Origin: CAVTRI01 sp963737075
Lineage (GTDB): Bacteria; Actinomycetota; Acidimicrobiia; Acidimicrobiales; Palsa-688
Direction: 5' to 3'
NCBI GenBank assembly: GCA_963737075.1
Contig: CAVTRI010000002.1
Location: 806,001 to 870,000, forward strand
DNA length: 64,000 nt
Of the stretch, positions 15,685-24,556 are shown in pieces. Made by a program: the position numbers and the translations under genes. Every line of letters begins with the position of its first letter. The first letter of the stretch is position 1. The notes beneath the pieces are model-generated. The model did no database searches, was not told where the DNA came from, and worked only from the letters and a program-made list of their open reading frames with translations.

Positions 15685-16920
15685 TCAGCCGATGCCAGGG
15701 TTGACGGGCTCGTCGGCCGATATACCCGCGGCATAGAGGTCGTCGACCTCTGCATCGCTGAGGCCTGCGATGCCGGTAAGCACCTCGCGCGTGTGCTCTC
15801 CAAACGTCGGCGCGTGGCGGCGCAGGGTCGGGTTGCACTCGACGAACCGCCAGCTGACGTTCGCCTGCTTGTAGCGCTGCATCTTCGGGTTGGGCAGGTA
15901 CACCCAGAACCCTCGACGCAGGAGCTGGAGGTCGTCGTGAACCTGACTGCTGTCGAGGACCCTGCCTGCCGGAACCCCGGCTTCCTGCAAGATCTCCATG
16001 GCGTCCTGAGGATCCTGGGCGCTTGCCCACGCGGCCAGGATGGTGTCGAGCTCGTCGTGCCGGCTCCGGCGCTCCTCGAGGGTCATGCTGGCCAGATCCT
16101 CGCGCCCGACGACGGCCGTGGCCGCCCTCCACTCGCGGTCATTCGTGATCGCAATGACCAGCCAGTCGCCCTCCCCACGACACTGATAAGCGCCCTGCGG
16201 GGCCCAGCGAAGGCTGCGATTGCCCAGATGCGGCGGTTGTTTCTCGCCCGACAGCGAAGCCCGCACGAATGCCTCTCCCGCGAGGACGGCCGCTCCTTCC
16301 CGCTGCGCGAGGTCGATATAGGTGCCCTTCCCGGTCTGGTGTCGGCGCAGCAGAGCCAGGGAGACGGCGGCCACCGCTTGCAGCCCGCCCACCGGGTCGC
16401 CGTAGGAGATCCCGGTTTTGAACGGCTCGTCATCGCCTTCGTAGCCCGTGAGCGACACCAGCCCGCTCATCATTTCAATGACGGGGCCGAAACCCACCAG
16501 ATCGCGGTCCACCCCGGTCTTACCGAACGCCGCCATCGACACCAGGATCACGTCAGGGCGTGCGGTGCGCAGCTGGTCGTAACCGAGCGAAAGCTTCTCG
16601 AGCACGTCGGCCCGGTAGTTTTCGATCACCACGTCGCACTGGGAAACCAGCCGCAAGAAGGCGTCACGCCCTCTCGGGTCGGAGAGGTCGAGGATCACCG
16701 ACTTCTTGTCCCGGTTGTATTCGTTGAAGTAGAAGGCGCTGTTCCAGGGGTCAGGGATCCCCGGCTGGGGCAGCAACGTCCGGATGTTGTCCCACGCCCG
16801 AGGGGATTCGACCTTGAGGACCTCGGCCCCCATCTCGGCCAGAAGTTTCGTCCCGTAGGGCCCGGCCCACATCATCGTGAGGTCGGCCACCCGGACCCCC
16901 TCGAGGGGACGGCGCTTCAC
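15685..16920 (-). CDS. Family III CoA transferase (CaiB/BaiF), second of an overlapping pair
   Basis: CoA transferase of 411 residues that moves CoA between a donor thioester and an organic acid. The N-terminal EGVRVADLTMMWAGPYGTKL, GAEVLKVESPRAWD and the DLSDPRGRDAFLRLV block are typical of the family. In the loop normally carrying the nucleophilic aspartate (VDVSxxDA), the sequence is YIDLAQREGAAVLAG, with Glu in the Asp position. The GTG at 16920 overlaps the stop of the upstream transferase in GTGA, so both are translated together and may form a heteromeric enzyme. The acid substrate is unknown. Confidence 0.85.
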   Translation of the reverse strand: MKRRPLEGVRVADLTMMWAGPYGTKLLAEMGAEVLKVESPRAWDNIRTLLPQPGIPDPWNSAFYFNEYNRDKKSVILDLSDPRGRDAFLRLVSQCDVVIENYRADVLEKLSLGYDQLRTARPDVILVSMAAFGKTGVDRDLVGFGPVIEMMSGLVSLTGYEGDDEPFKTGISYGDPVGGLQAVAAVSLALLRRHQTGKGTYIDLAQREGAAVLAGEAFVRASLSGEKQPPHLGNRSLRWAPQGAYQCRGEGDWLVIAITNDREWRAATAVVGREDLASMTLEERRSRHDELDTILAAWASAQDPQDAMEILQEAGVPAGRVLDSSQVHDDLQLLRRGFWVYLPNPKMQRYKQANVSWRFVECNPTLRRHAPTFGEHTREVLTGIAGLSDAEVDDLYAAGISADEPVNPGIG

Positions 16921-18059
16921 GGCGCCACTCCGGTGTCGCCACACCGACCATCCTCGGCCAGCCACTCGTCCATGACCTGGGCCGTGTCCTCGCCGGGCCG
17001 GTGCAGTCGCCCCACTGGGCGCCATCCGACGCCGGTGAACGGCCGGCCCGGCACGGTGGCCACCCCCGAATCCGTTTCCACGTCATCCCAGAATCCCCGC
17101 TCGGCGAGGCTGGCAGCTTCCAGCAACTCGGCCGGGGTCACCGCGGACCCCAGAGGAACCTTGTGTTCCCGGCCGATCGCCATCAGCTCCTCCTTGGTCT
17201 TGTCGAGCGTGAACTGGTACATCTTCGCCAGCAGATCGTCGAGATGCTCCAGCCGGTACATCGGATCCAGGAAAGGACCGTCGTACAGCTCCGGGTCTCC
17301 CATGGCCTCGAACAGCGCGCGCACCTGGCGTTGAAGAGCGAAGACCCCGATGTAGCCGTCGACGCACGGGTAGATGCCCCACTCGGCCCGAGTCTGATTG
17401 CCGAGCCGGGGCTGGACAGGATTTCCGTACGCGGTCATCGGCCCGTACAACTCGAGCATCCCGGCCGCGCACTCCTGAGCGGAGATGTCGATCCAATCCC
17501 CCTCTCCCCGGAGGACAGCCCCATAGTACGCGGTCACCGCCGCCGAAAACCCGTGCAGGCCCGCCAGGTACTCGGCCTGACTGCCCCCCGAGACCAGGGG
17601 TGCCCGGTGGTAGTCGCCGGTGAGCGACATGATCCCACCCATCGCGAAGCTGACGAGATTCGTGGCCCGGTACCCGCAATACGGTCCCGACTGCCCGAAA
17701 CGGGAGATCGACACCAGCACCATCTTGGGCCTCTCCGTTCGCAGCACCCGCGGGTCTGCACCAAGCGCAGCGAGGGAGCCCGGCGTACCGTCCTCGACGA
17801 CGATGTCGGCCGCCAGGAGCAACCTCATGAGATCGTCGCCCGACGCCCTCACCCGCCGCTTCCCGGCCAGCAGGTAGACCTCCTCGTCGTCGGTAAGGCC
17901 CGGTTCCACCTGGTGACCTTCCGCTCGAACGACATCCGCCCCGAAGCCGCCAAGCTGGCGGGCTGCGAAAGCGGCGGAGATACCGCCGGCGACCTCGACG
18001 ACGCGCACGCCCCCGAGAGGAAGAGCCTCGGCGCGGACTTCCTCATGAGTCGCGCTCAC
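16917..18059 (-). CDS. Family III CoA transferase (CaiB/BaiF), first of an overlapping pair
   Basis: A 380-residue CoA transferase-like protein. Family blocks are LGGVRVVEVAGGISAAFAAR, GADVVRAEGHQ, RPKMVLVSISRFGQSGPYCG and GGSQAEYLAGLHGFSAAVTA. The nucleophile loop reads WIDISAQECAAGM, again with Glu where the active-site Asp is expected. The N-terminal domain is shorter and more diverged than in its partner, reminiscent of two-subunit transferases of the BbsEF kind, which is an inference. GTG 18059 is chosen because AGGGGGAA lies upstream. It overlaps the partner by 4 nt and heads the operon. Confidence 0.8.
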   Translation of the reverse strand: MSATHEEVRAEALPLGGVRVVEVAGGISAAFAARQLGGFGADVVRAEGHQVEPGLTDDEEVYLLAGKRRVRASGDDLMRLLLAADIVVEDGTPGSLAALGADPRVLRTERPKMVLVSISRFGQSGPYCGYRATNLVSFAMGGIMSLTGDYHRAPLVSGGSQAEYLAGLHGFSAAVTAYYGAVLRGEGDWIDISAQECAAGMLELYGPMTAYGNPVQPRLGNQTRAEWGIYPCVDGYIGVFALQRQVRALFEAMGDPELYDGPFLDPMYRLEHLDDLLAKMYQFTLDKTKEELMAIGREHKVPLGSAVTPAELLEAASLAERGFWDDVETDSGVATVPGRPFTGVGWRPVGRLHRPGEDTAQVMDEWLAEDGRCGDTGVAP

Positions 18060-18310
18060 GGCAGTTCCCCCTGCGAGCGGGCCCTCACTTGTGTGAGCAC
18101 CGCGTGCCTCACTTCGACTCAACCTCCCCTGCTGTCGCTCTGGCGGCAACCTTAGGCGCCGGAGGGTTCACATCGCGGAGGGGGCGTCGCTACGGCGGGG
18201 GCGGGCGTCGAAGGCGGCAGACTGCGCGCCACGCGAGGTAGGGAAACAGGCTCCCGACCTTTGCGCTTCGTGGCGCCGGGGCGGGCCCGTCGCTCCGCGA
18301 CATGCTGACA

Positions 18311-18355
18311 CCGGCGCGCGGGGTAGGGCCTCGGAGGCGGCAGGCGGCGCGCCAG
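18311..18355. repeat. 45-bp direct repeat, copy 1
   Basis: Begins CCGGCGCGCGGGGTAGGGCC and ends GCGCGCCAG. It matches copy 2 (18457-18501) at 42 of 45 positions. Its ends, GGCGCG and CGCGCC, are inverted, so each copy can fold as a hairpin. Copy starts are 146 bp apart. The structure resembles a REP-like palindromic element. Confidence 0.7.
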
Positions 18356-18456
18356 AGCGTCATCTCCCCGTTTGTGGCGGGCCAAACTGTGCGCGAACAC
18401 GCCCATATGACGCTCCGGCGCGCGGCGTATGTTCCGGTGCCGGGGAAAATGCCACG

Positions 18457-18501
18457 CCGGCGCGCGGGGTAGGGCCTCGGGGGCGGTAGGCCGCGCGCCA
18501 G
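18457..18501. repeat. 45-bp direct repeat, copy 2
   Basis: Second copy of the element at 18311-18355 with three substitutions, in the same orientation and with the same inverted ends. It lies 48 bp from the amidohydrolase stop codon. Confidence 0.7.
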
Positions 18502-18549
18502 CGGCAGCCGTACAACGCCAGGATGCTCGGTAACGACGGGGGCGCTCCA

Positions 18550-19671
18550 TCACGCCGCCGCCACGGCGAGGGCTGTGGTGTCGATGCCATAGAGGGCGGC
18601 CGTGTTGCTCGACAAGATCGCCTGCTTCTGCTCAGCCGTGAGGTCGCAGGTGTGCTTGGCAAGCAGCTCCTGGCTCCACGGCCACGTCGAGTCCGAATGG
18701 GGGAAATCGTTGGCCCACAGCAGCCGGTGCCAGTTCATGCTGTCCACCGAGCGGAACGCCGTCCAGTCGTCCTGGAAGGTGACGTAAATGTTCTCGGCGA
18801 AGTACGCCGAGGGGGGCCGGCTCAACTCCTGCCCGGCGGGCAACCAGTTGCGGTGGCGGTTGTAGGCGTGGTCCATGCGGTACATGAAATGGGGGACCCA
18901 TCCGGCGTCGGCCTCCGCGCACACGACCCGGAGGTCCGGGTGCCGTTCGAAGACGCCGCCGAGCACGAGCATGCCCATGACGTCCTGGCAGCCTCGCATG
19001 ATGGAGAGAAACGAGTTCATTTTCGGCCCCCGGGTTTCGCCCGCGCGCATGGTGAGGATGTGAAACGACGGCACCATGCCGAGCTCCACGCTGGCGTCCC
19101 AAAACTCGTCGTAGATGGGAGCGTCGTAATCCTCGACGCCGGGCTGTCCGGGCATCATCACGCCCCGCAGACCCAGCCGCTGCATCACCTCGAGGTCGGC
19201 AATGCCCTCGCCTGGGGTGCGCATCGCCGTCTGGCCGAGCCCGATCAGCCGCTGCGGGTGCGCGGCGCAATAGCCGGCGATCCACTGGTTGTAGGCGTCG
19301 AAGCAGGCCTTTTTGTAGTCAAGGTCGGAATGGTTGCAGAGAAGCATGCCGATGGTCGGGTAGATCACCTCGGCCGACACCCCGTCCGCGTCCTGGTCGG
19401 CGAGGCGGGCCTCGGGGTCCCAGCCCCCGGGGTGCAGGTCGGCGAACCGGGAGCCCTTGAGCCGGATCTCTTCCGGCCGCTTCCCGGCGGCGGCGACCGT
19501 GCCGAGCGCCACCGGATTCTTGAAGCCGTCGATCACGAAGGCGTCGCCAATCTCCGGACCGCAGTCCTCCAGCCGCGGCGCTCGCTCCGCGAAGGCCGGT
19601 TCGATGTGGTCGATGTAGGTCTCCGCTGGCTCGGTGATGTGCGAGTCGGCGGAGATGATCGGGAAGGTCAT
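18550..19671 (-). CDS. Amidohydrolase-family (Amidohydro_2) metalloenzyme
   Basis: A 373-residue TIM-barrel amidohydrolase-2 protein. Metal-binding motifs are SADSHITEP at the N-terminus, the central histidine in MVPSFHILTMRAG, and the catalytic aspartate in LWANDFPHSDSTWPWS. These match the mycobacterial-type amidohydrolase group, whose best-known relatives are decarboxylases and metal-dependent hydrolases of cyclic or aromatic acids. Its ATG overlaps the stop of the upstream D-aminoacylase-like gene in ATGA, so the two enzymes are coupled and probably act in one pathway. It belongs to a different subgroup from the proteins at 8140 and 24557. Confidence 0.85.
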   Translation of the reverse strand: MTFPIISADSHITEPAETYIDHIEPAFAERAPRLEDCGPEIGDAFVIDGFKNPVALGTVAAAGKRPEEIRLKGSRFADLHPGGWDPEARLADQDADGVSAEVIYPTIGMLLCNHSDLDYKKACFDAYNQWIAGYCAAHPQRLIGLGQTAMRTPGEGIADLEVMQRLGLRGVMMPGQPGVEDYDAPIYDEFWDASVELGMVPSFHILTMRAGETRGPKMNSFLSIMRGCQDVMGMLVLGGVFERHPDLRVVCAEADAGWVPHFMYRMDHAYNRHRNWLPAGQELSRPPSAYFAENIYVTFQDDWTAFRSVDSMNWHRLLWANDFPHSDSTWPWSQELLAKHTCDLTAEQKQAILSSNTAALYGIDTTALAVAAA

Positions 19672-21392
19672 GGCTGTCCCTTTCCCGGCTCGGGCTGCGG
19701 GCCACGCACCAGGCGACCCGGCAGGTCACCCGTCGGTTCGCCGTCCCGGTAGGTCTCGGTGCCGGAGACGATGGTGTGCAGGTAGCCGATCGCCGATTGC
19801 AGCAGCCGCTTGCCTCCCGAGGGCAGGTCGTAGACGATCCGCGGCGGGGCCAGACGGAGGTTGTCATGGTCGATCACGTTGAGATCGGCCTTGTATCCCG
19901 GAGCGATCACGCCTCTGTCCAGCAAACCCACGGTCTCGGAGGTGGCGCGGCACTGCCGGTTGACCACCCACGGGAGACCAAACTTGGTGCCCCGTCGCCG
20001 GTCCCTCGCCCAGTGGGTCAGCAGCGTGGTCGGGAAGCTGGCGTCGCAAATGGTGCCCACGTGGGCGCCGCCGTCACCGAGACCGGGGACGGCGTGCGGG
20101 TGAGCGAGCAGCTCGGCCGCGGCGTCGAGGGTGCCGTCGGAGAAGTTGAGAGCGGGCAGGTACAGCAGCGTCGTGCCCCCACCGGACACGAGCAGGTCAT
20201 AAAACAGCTCTTCGGCGGAACGGCCGGTGGCCTGCGCCCGGGCGGCGACGCTCATGGATGGATCCGGCTCGTAGTCAGGCGGATCGCCGAGCTCGAAGAC
20301 CCGCTCGAGCGGCTGCCGCATACCACCCGGCCTGGCGGCCAGCTCGGCCAGAACCTGCTCACGGATCTCGGGCTGGGCGAGCCGGGTCGCGCGCTCTCCG
20401 AGCGGCAGGCCCTCCAGCTGCCGGTAGGTGTCCGATCCCCGAAGCGGGTTCACCGAGCCTTGGAGCCCGATCAGCAACCCGATGGCCCGGGTCGCCACCT
20501 GGGCCCGCATCTGCAAGCCCTCCCGGTTGGCTTCCTCCAGGGCGTCGAGGCTGCGTCGGTACCCAGGACCCGGGCGGGACTGCGCTAGCGAGAAGGACAG
20601 CGGCCGGCCTGAGACCCGCATCATCTCTGTCAGGGTCTCCATCTCGTGGTGGAAGTCGGGGAAGTCGGAAATGACCTGCAGCACCCCCTTGCGGGTGCTG
20701 CCGATCGCCCTGGCGATGCCGACCAGCTCCTCCCGGGCGGCCGTCAGTGTCGGCGTGGGCTCGCCACGGCTGGTGCGGTGATTGAGGGTCCGGGAGGTGG
20801 TGAATCCCAGCGCCCCCTCCTCGATACCCTCGGCCGCCAGCCGGCCCATCTCGGCTATCTCCTCGTCTGTCGCCGGCTCCCGGTCGGCACCGCGCTGACC
20901 CATGACGTACAGCCGCAGGGGGCCATGGCACACCTGGGCGGCCAGATCGACGTCGTGTGGACGGGACTCGAGGGCGTCGAGGTACCCGCCGATGCTCTCC
21001 CACTCCCAGGTGAGCCCCTCGTACAAAACGCTGCCGGGGAGGTCCTCGACGCCTTCCATCAGCTCGACTAGCTGTACCCGGTCGGCCGGCCGCACCGGAG
21101 CGAAGCCGACGCCGCAATTGCCCATCACCACGGTCGTGACGCCATGGCTGGCGGAAGGCTGCAGTCGCTCGTCCCACGTGGCCTGGCCGTCGTAATGGGT
21201 GTGGATGTCCACGAAGCCGGGTGTGACCAGCGCCCCGTCGGCGTCGATGGTCCGGGCGGCCATCCCGGGCCCGTCGGCCAGCATGCCCACCTCGACGATC
21301 CGCCCCGCCTCGACCGCCACGTCCGCGGTGCGAACTGCTGCCCCGGTCCCGTCCACCACCGTCCCCCCTCGGATCAGCAGGTCGTACGGCAT
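19668..21392 (-). CDS. Amidohydrolase-3 / N-acyl-D-amino-acid deacylase-like protein
   Basis: A 574-residue amidohydrolase of the D-aminoacylase/dihydroorotase-like branch. It starts with the beta-sandwich strand YDLLIRGGTVVDGTG, then the metal motif VDIHTHYDGQ (His64, His66), a further SHGVTTVVMGNCGVGFAP, and GDGGAHVGTICDAS near residue 455 with the catalytic aspartate region. The C-terminal GVIAPGYKADLNVIDHDNLR closes the sandwich. Relatives cleave N-acyl-D-amino acids or other cyclic amides. ATG 21392 has GGGGAGG 7 nt upstream; the extra 18 residues of the open frame are dropped. It is followed by the coupled amidohydrolase. Confidence 0.87.
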   Translation of the reverse strand: MPYDLLIRGGTVVDGTGAAVRTADVAVEAGRIVEVGMLADGPGMAARTIDADGALVTPGFVDIHTHYDGQATWDERLQPSASHGVTTVVMGNCGVGFAPVRPADRVQLVELMEGVEDLPGSVLYEGLTWEWESIGGYLDALESRPHDVDLAAQVCHGPLRLYVMGQRGADREPATDEEIAEMGRLAAEGIEEGALGFTTSRTLNHRTSRGEPTPTLTAAREELVGIARAIGSTRKGVLQVISDFPDFHHEMETLTEMMRVSGRPLSFSLAQSRPGPGYRRSLDALEEANREGLQMRAQVATRAIGLLIGLQGSVNPLRGSDTYRQLEGLPLGERATRLAQPEIREQVLAELAARPGGMRQPLERVFELGDPPDYEPDPSMSVAARAQATGRSAEELFYDLLVSGGGTTLLYLPALNFSDGTLDAAAELLAHPHAVPGLGDGGAHVGTICDASFPTTLLTHWARDRRRGTKFGLPWVVNRQCRATSETVGLLDRGVIAPGYKADLNVIDHDNLRLAPPRIVYDLPSGGKRLLQSAIGYLHTIVSGTETYRDGEPTGDLPGRLVRGPQPEPGKGQP

Positions 21393-21620
21393 CGATGGCC
21401 TCCCCGTGTGACTGGCTCGCGGGCGCCACGTCCTCCGACGCGGCACCTGCGAGTCTCACACATTCACGGGCCGCGCAAACCCACCTCCGACAACAGGCAT
21501 CGCAGCGGAAGCAGCGTGTTGAGCCGCATGGGCGTGAGGTCAGCCGTCGCTTCCGGCGCTCCGGCGACGCTCTGCAAGCATACGAGTCGCGGCATCTCGT
21601 TCGTTTCGGTCCCGACCGCT

Positions 21621-24051
21621 TCAGGCGCTGATGCCACTAACCACGCGGCCCTGGACCACGGCCTGGTGGGCAGCGAGTTCGTGGTCGGAAGTGGGCAGGG
21701 GGACAATGTCGAACACGACCTGTTTGATGGTGCCCGTGAAAGCGAACGGCGCTTGGGCGGCGTAGCTGCGCTCCACGACCGTCCCGTTGTCACAGCCCAC
21801 ATCCATCCCGGCGTACGCGGTGAAGCGGTGGGGAACCGTGTTGTCGAGATCGCCGCCGCCTACTTCGGCGCCGTCCACGAGCAGCGTCACCGAGCCACCG
21901 GTGCCCAACGTGCCGGGGGAGTTGGCCGTGAACTGCATGCGCACGTGCACGTCGCCGGTGGGAAGGGGGGTGCTCGCCTCCTGCCGGTAGACGTTCACGC
22001 CCAGCATGCTGTACGTGTATTTCAGCTTCCCGTCCTGGACGAAAAGCGCGAATCCCCCCAGGTGGTTGGCCTCGGCCACGATCACCCCCTCGGCGCCCTG
22101 GGCGGGGATGACGAGGTTGGCGGTGATGCTGTAGGAGTGGGCGTAAAGGGGCGGGATCATGCCCGGCGCGACGTTCTGGACGTCGCCCGAGAAGGGGTAG
22201 GCCGTCTGCGTCGGTGGCGGGGGCACGATCCCCCAGAACGCCCCCAGGGCGGCCAGAAGCGGTGTGACATGGTACTTGTCCATCTCCGCATACATGAGCT
22301 CGCGAAGTTCCTGCACCTTGCCGGGGTTCTCGCCGGCCAGGTCGTGGGCCTGGCTGAAGTCGTCGGGGAGGTAGTACAGCTCCACCGGGTCCTCGTCCGG
22401 GTGCCAGACTCCCGGCGCGAATTGCGCCATCGTTTGGGGTGACAGAATCCCACGGTAGGTGCGGGAGCATGGTGGCCAGCCACCAACCATCCTTGTACAT
22501 GCCTCGGTTGCCGTAGATCTCGAAGTACTGCTGCGTGTGGTGCTCGGGAGCAGCTGGGTCAACCAAGCTTGCCGCGAAGCTGAAGCCGTGCATTGGTTGT
22601 TGGTCGATGCCGTCGACGCTCGTGGGCGCGGGGACGCGGGCGATGTCGAGGATTGTCGGGGCCACGTCGGTGACGTGCGTGAACTGGGAACGAAGGCCCT
22701 CGTGGCCTGAGATCCGGGCCGGCCAGTGGACGACCATCGGGTTCCGGGTGCCACCCAGGTGCGAGGCGACTTGTTTGCCCCACTGGAACGAACAATTCCC
22801 GGCCCATGCCCAGGCGGCGGAGTAGTGCGGAAGGAGCAGCTCAGTACCCCAGGCCGGGAGGCCGCCGTGGAGGGCCACCAGCTCGAGTTGCTGGTCGGTG
22901 GTGAGCGGGATCCCGTTCTCGGTAGTTAGCTCGTTAAACGTGCCCGTGAGGGTGCCCTCCATGCTGGCGCCGTTGTCTCCCCAGATCCAGATCACCAGCG
23001 TGTCGTCGAGCTCGCCGAGCTCGTCGATGGCGTCGAGCAGCCGGCCGACGTTCCAGTCGGCGTTCTCCTCGTACCCGGCGTACACCTCCATCTGCCTGGC
23101 GTAGAGCCGTTTCTCGTGATCAGTCAGCGAGTCCCACGCCGGAAAGGCGCGGTCGGGCGGGGCCGACGCCTGGGGATTGGCCGGTGAGGGGGTCAGCTCG
23201 GCGTCGGGTGGGACGACGCCCAATTCCTTTTGGCGGGCGAAGGTTTCCTCCCGATACTGGTCCCAGCCGCTGTCGAAGCGACCCGTGTACTTGTCGCTCC
23301 ACTGCTTGGGCACGTGGTGCGGGGCGTGCGAGCAACCGGTGGAGTAGTACATGAAGAACGGCTTTTCAGCATTCTGGGCTCGGATGCGGTGCAGCCACCC
23401 GATGGCCTTGTCGGTCATGTCATCGGGCAGGTAGTAGCCCTCGCCCTCGGGCACGCCAATGATGCTCTGGTTCTAGGAGATGAGCGGGTCGTACTGGCTG
23501 CTGTCCCCACCGAGGAAGCCCCAGAAGTAGTCGAAGCCCCAGGCATTCGGCCAGCGGTCGAGCGGCCCCGCCGGACCCTGCAGGTGATCGGGGGTCAGAT
23601 GCCATTTCCCGATGGCGGCGGTGGCGTAGCCATTGCCCTGCAGGATCCTCGGCAGCGATGCGGCGTCCTTGGCGGCGAAGCCGCTGTAGCCAGGGAAGCC
23701 GGTGGGCGTCTCGGTCACCGCACCGAGGCACACCGCGTGATGGTTGCGCCCGGTGAGCAGCGCCGCCCTTGTGGGTGAGCAGAGGGCGGTCACGTGGAAG
23801 CGGTTGTAGCGCAGGCCGCGTTCCGCCATGCGCGTGAAGTTCGGGGTGTCGATGCCACCGCCGAACGTGCTCGCGTTCCCGAACGCGGCATCGTCGATGA
23901 GGATCAGCAGAACATTCGGCGCCCCCTGCGGCGGCTCGACTGCATCGACGATGTTCCAGTTGGGCACCGACCCTTCGAGCGTCCGGTGGATGGTCCCGGT
24001 GAACGTCGGGTCTGGTATCGGCAGTTTGGAACGGTCAACGTCATCGCTCAT
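21621..24051 (-). pseudogene. Arylsulfatase (AtsA/AtsD-like), interrupted by a stop codon and a frameshift
   Basis: The original gene would encode about 800 residues. From ATG 24051 (GGAGGAGG upstream) the N-terminus reads APNVLLILIDDAAFGNAS and the formylglycine motif CSPTRAALLTG, with the metal block IGKWHL. An in-frame TAG at 23473-23475 interrupts it after SSQYDPLIS, and the same frame resumes with EGEGYYLPDDMTDKAIGWLH through IWIWGDNGASMEG. Near 22430-22450 the frame shifts by one. The C-terminal beta-rich domain then continues to 21621 with FAPGVWHPDEDPVELYYLPD and a legume-lectin-like C-terminal half. Both lesions would inactivate the enzyme unless they are sequencing errors. No sulfatase-maturation gene is close by. 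Confidence 0.85.
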
Positions 24052-24260
24052 GGTGCCCTCCTCCAAGTCCGGGGTGGCGAGGTTGGTCTTCGGCCGCTTC
24101 GATGTGCGTTTTGTTCGGCGTCTCGGTGGACGACCGCGGCTCGGCGATGCACGCCACGGTGTCGTTCGCCGCCTGTGATGGCTTGATGCTCGTCTTTTTC
24201 GGCGAGTGCCCGCTCGGCCTGCGCGAGCCGATCGGCGGGTTCGTCTCGCTCGTCGGGCAT
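24048..24260 (-). CDS. Hypothetical small ORF overlapping the sulfatase start
   Basis: A 70-residue, strongly charged ORF (MPDERDEPADRLAQAERALA then AEKDEHQAITGG). Its stop overlaps the sulfatase ATG in ATGA, which suggests coupling. There is no clear ribosome site at its own start and no recognised family; the C-terminal half is arginine-rich and may be random. It is listed because of the overlap only. Confidence 0.25.
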   Translation of the reverse strand: MPDERDEPADRLAQAERALAEKDEHQAITGGERHRGVHRRAAVVHRDAEQNAHRSGRRPTSPPRTWRRAP

Positions 24261-24308
24261 GCGGTCATGATGCCCGGTTCGGGGTTGGTTCGTTGATCTG
24301 TCGCACGG

Positions 24309-24491
24309 TCATGGTGTGCTGCTCCCGGCCGCGGGTGGTGTGGCGGGGGCGCGGCTGAGGGCGTCTGGCCGGGAGGCGCCCATGTAGTCAGGCCAGTCGT
24401 AGGGTTCGACCCTGACCACGGCACCGGTGTGGGGGGCGTCGACCATTTCCCCGTTGCCCAAGACGATCCCCACGTGGGAGGTTGATCCCAA
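24309..24491 (-). pseudogene. C-terminal remnant of an NlpC/P60 peptidase
   Basis: The segment SHVGIVLGNGEMVDAPHTG followed by AVVRVEPYDWPDYMGASRP is the C-terminal part of an NlpC/P60 cell-wall endopeptidase domain. It includes the conserved catalytic histidine (in SHVGIVLG) and downstream strands. The catalytic cysteine half is absent. Upstream, related codons (VDLPPGGG, then PDAARRG) continue for about 60 bp in other frames, broken by a TGA, so the gene has decayed. It sits between the sulfatase remnant and the amidohydrolase. Confidence 0.65.
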
Positions 24492-24556
24492 TCACCCCCG
24501 ACGGGCAGCGTCTGGGCGCCCCGGGGGCAGACCGTCGACCACCACCCGGCGGTAGG

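Larger units (their letters stand above)
18060..18549. other. 490-bp intergenic region with repeated GC-rich elements
   Basis: No gene is supported between the CoA transferase start (18059) and the amidohydrolase stop (18550), both on the minus strand. The stretch holds two near-identical 45-bp repeats (18311-18355, 18457-18501) and a weaker related copy at about 18205-18232. The open frames are compositionally extreme and show no family features. Confidence 0.6.

Noticed and set aside
15679..17334. A 551-codon plus-strand ORF opposite the CoA transferase genes
   Set aside because: It is a compositional shadow of high-GC genes; the minus strand has full CaiB/BaiF proteins with conserved motifs and coupled start/stop signals.
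18311..18501. CRISPR array
   Set aside because: Only two or three GC-rich copies with unequal spacing, no unique spacers and no cas genes.
18523..19752. 409-codon plus-strand ORF opposite the amidohydrolase
   Set aside because: Shadow: no motif, and the minus strand has the intact metal motifs and the ATGA overlap.
21144..22442. Long plus-strand ORF opposite the sulfatase and D-aminoacylase genes
   Set aside because: Shadow frame without motifs; the opposite strand encodes recognisable proteins.
23473..23475. Amber codon in the sulfatase read through as pyrrolysine or a suppressed codon
   Set aside because: A second lesion (frameshift) lies downstream, and no pyrrolysine genes are visible, so decay or error is simpler.
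24102..24296. 64-codon plus-strand ORF between the sulfatase and NlpC remnants
   Set aside because: No ribosome site or family; the hydrophobic content can come from the reverse of charged codons on the other strand.
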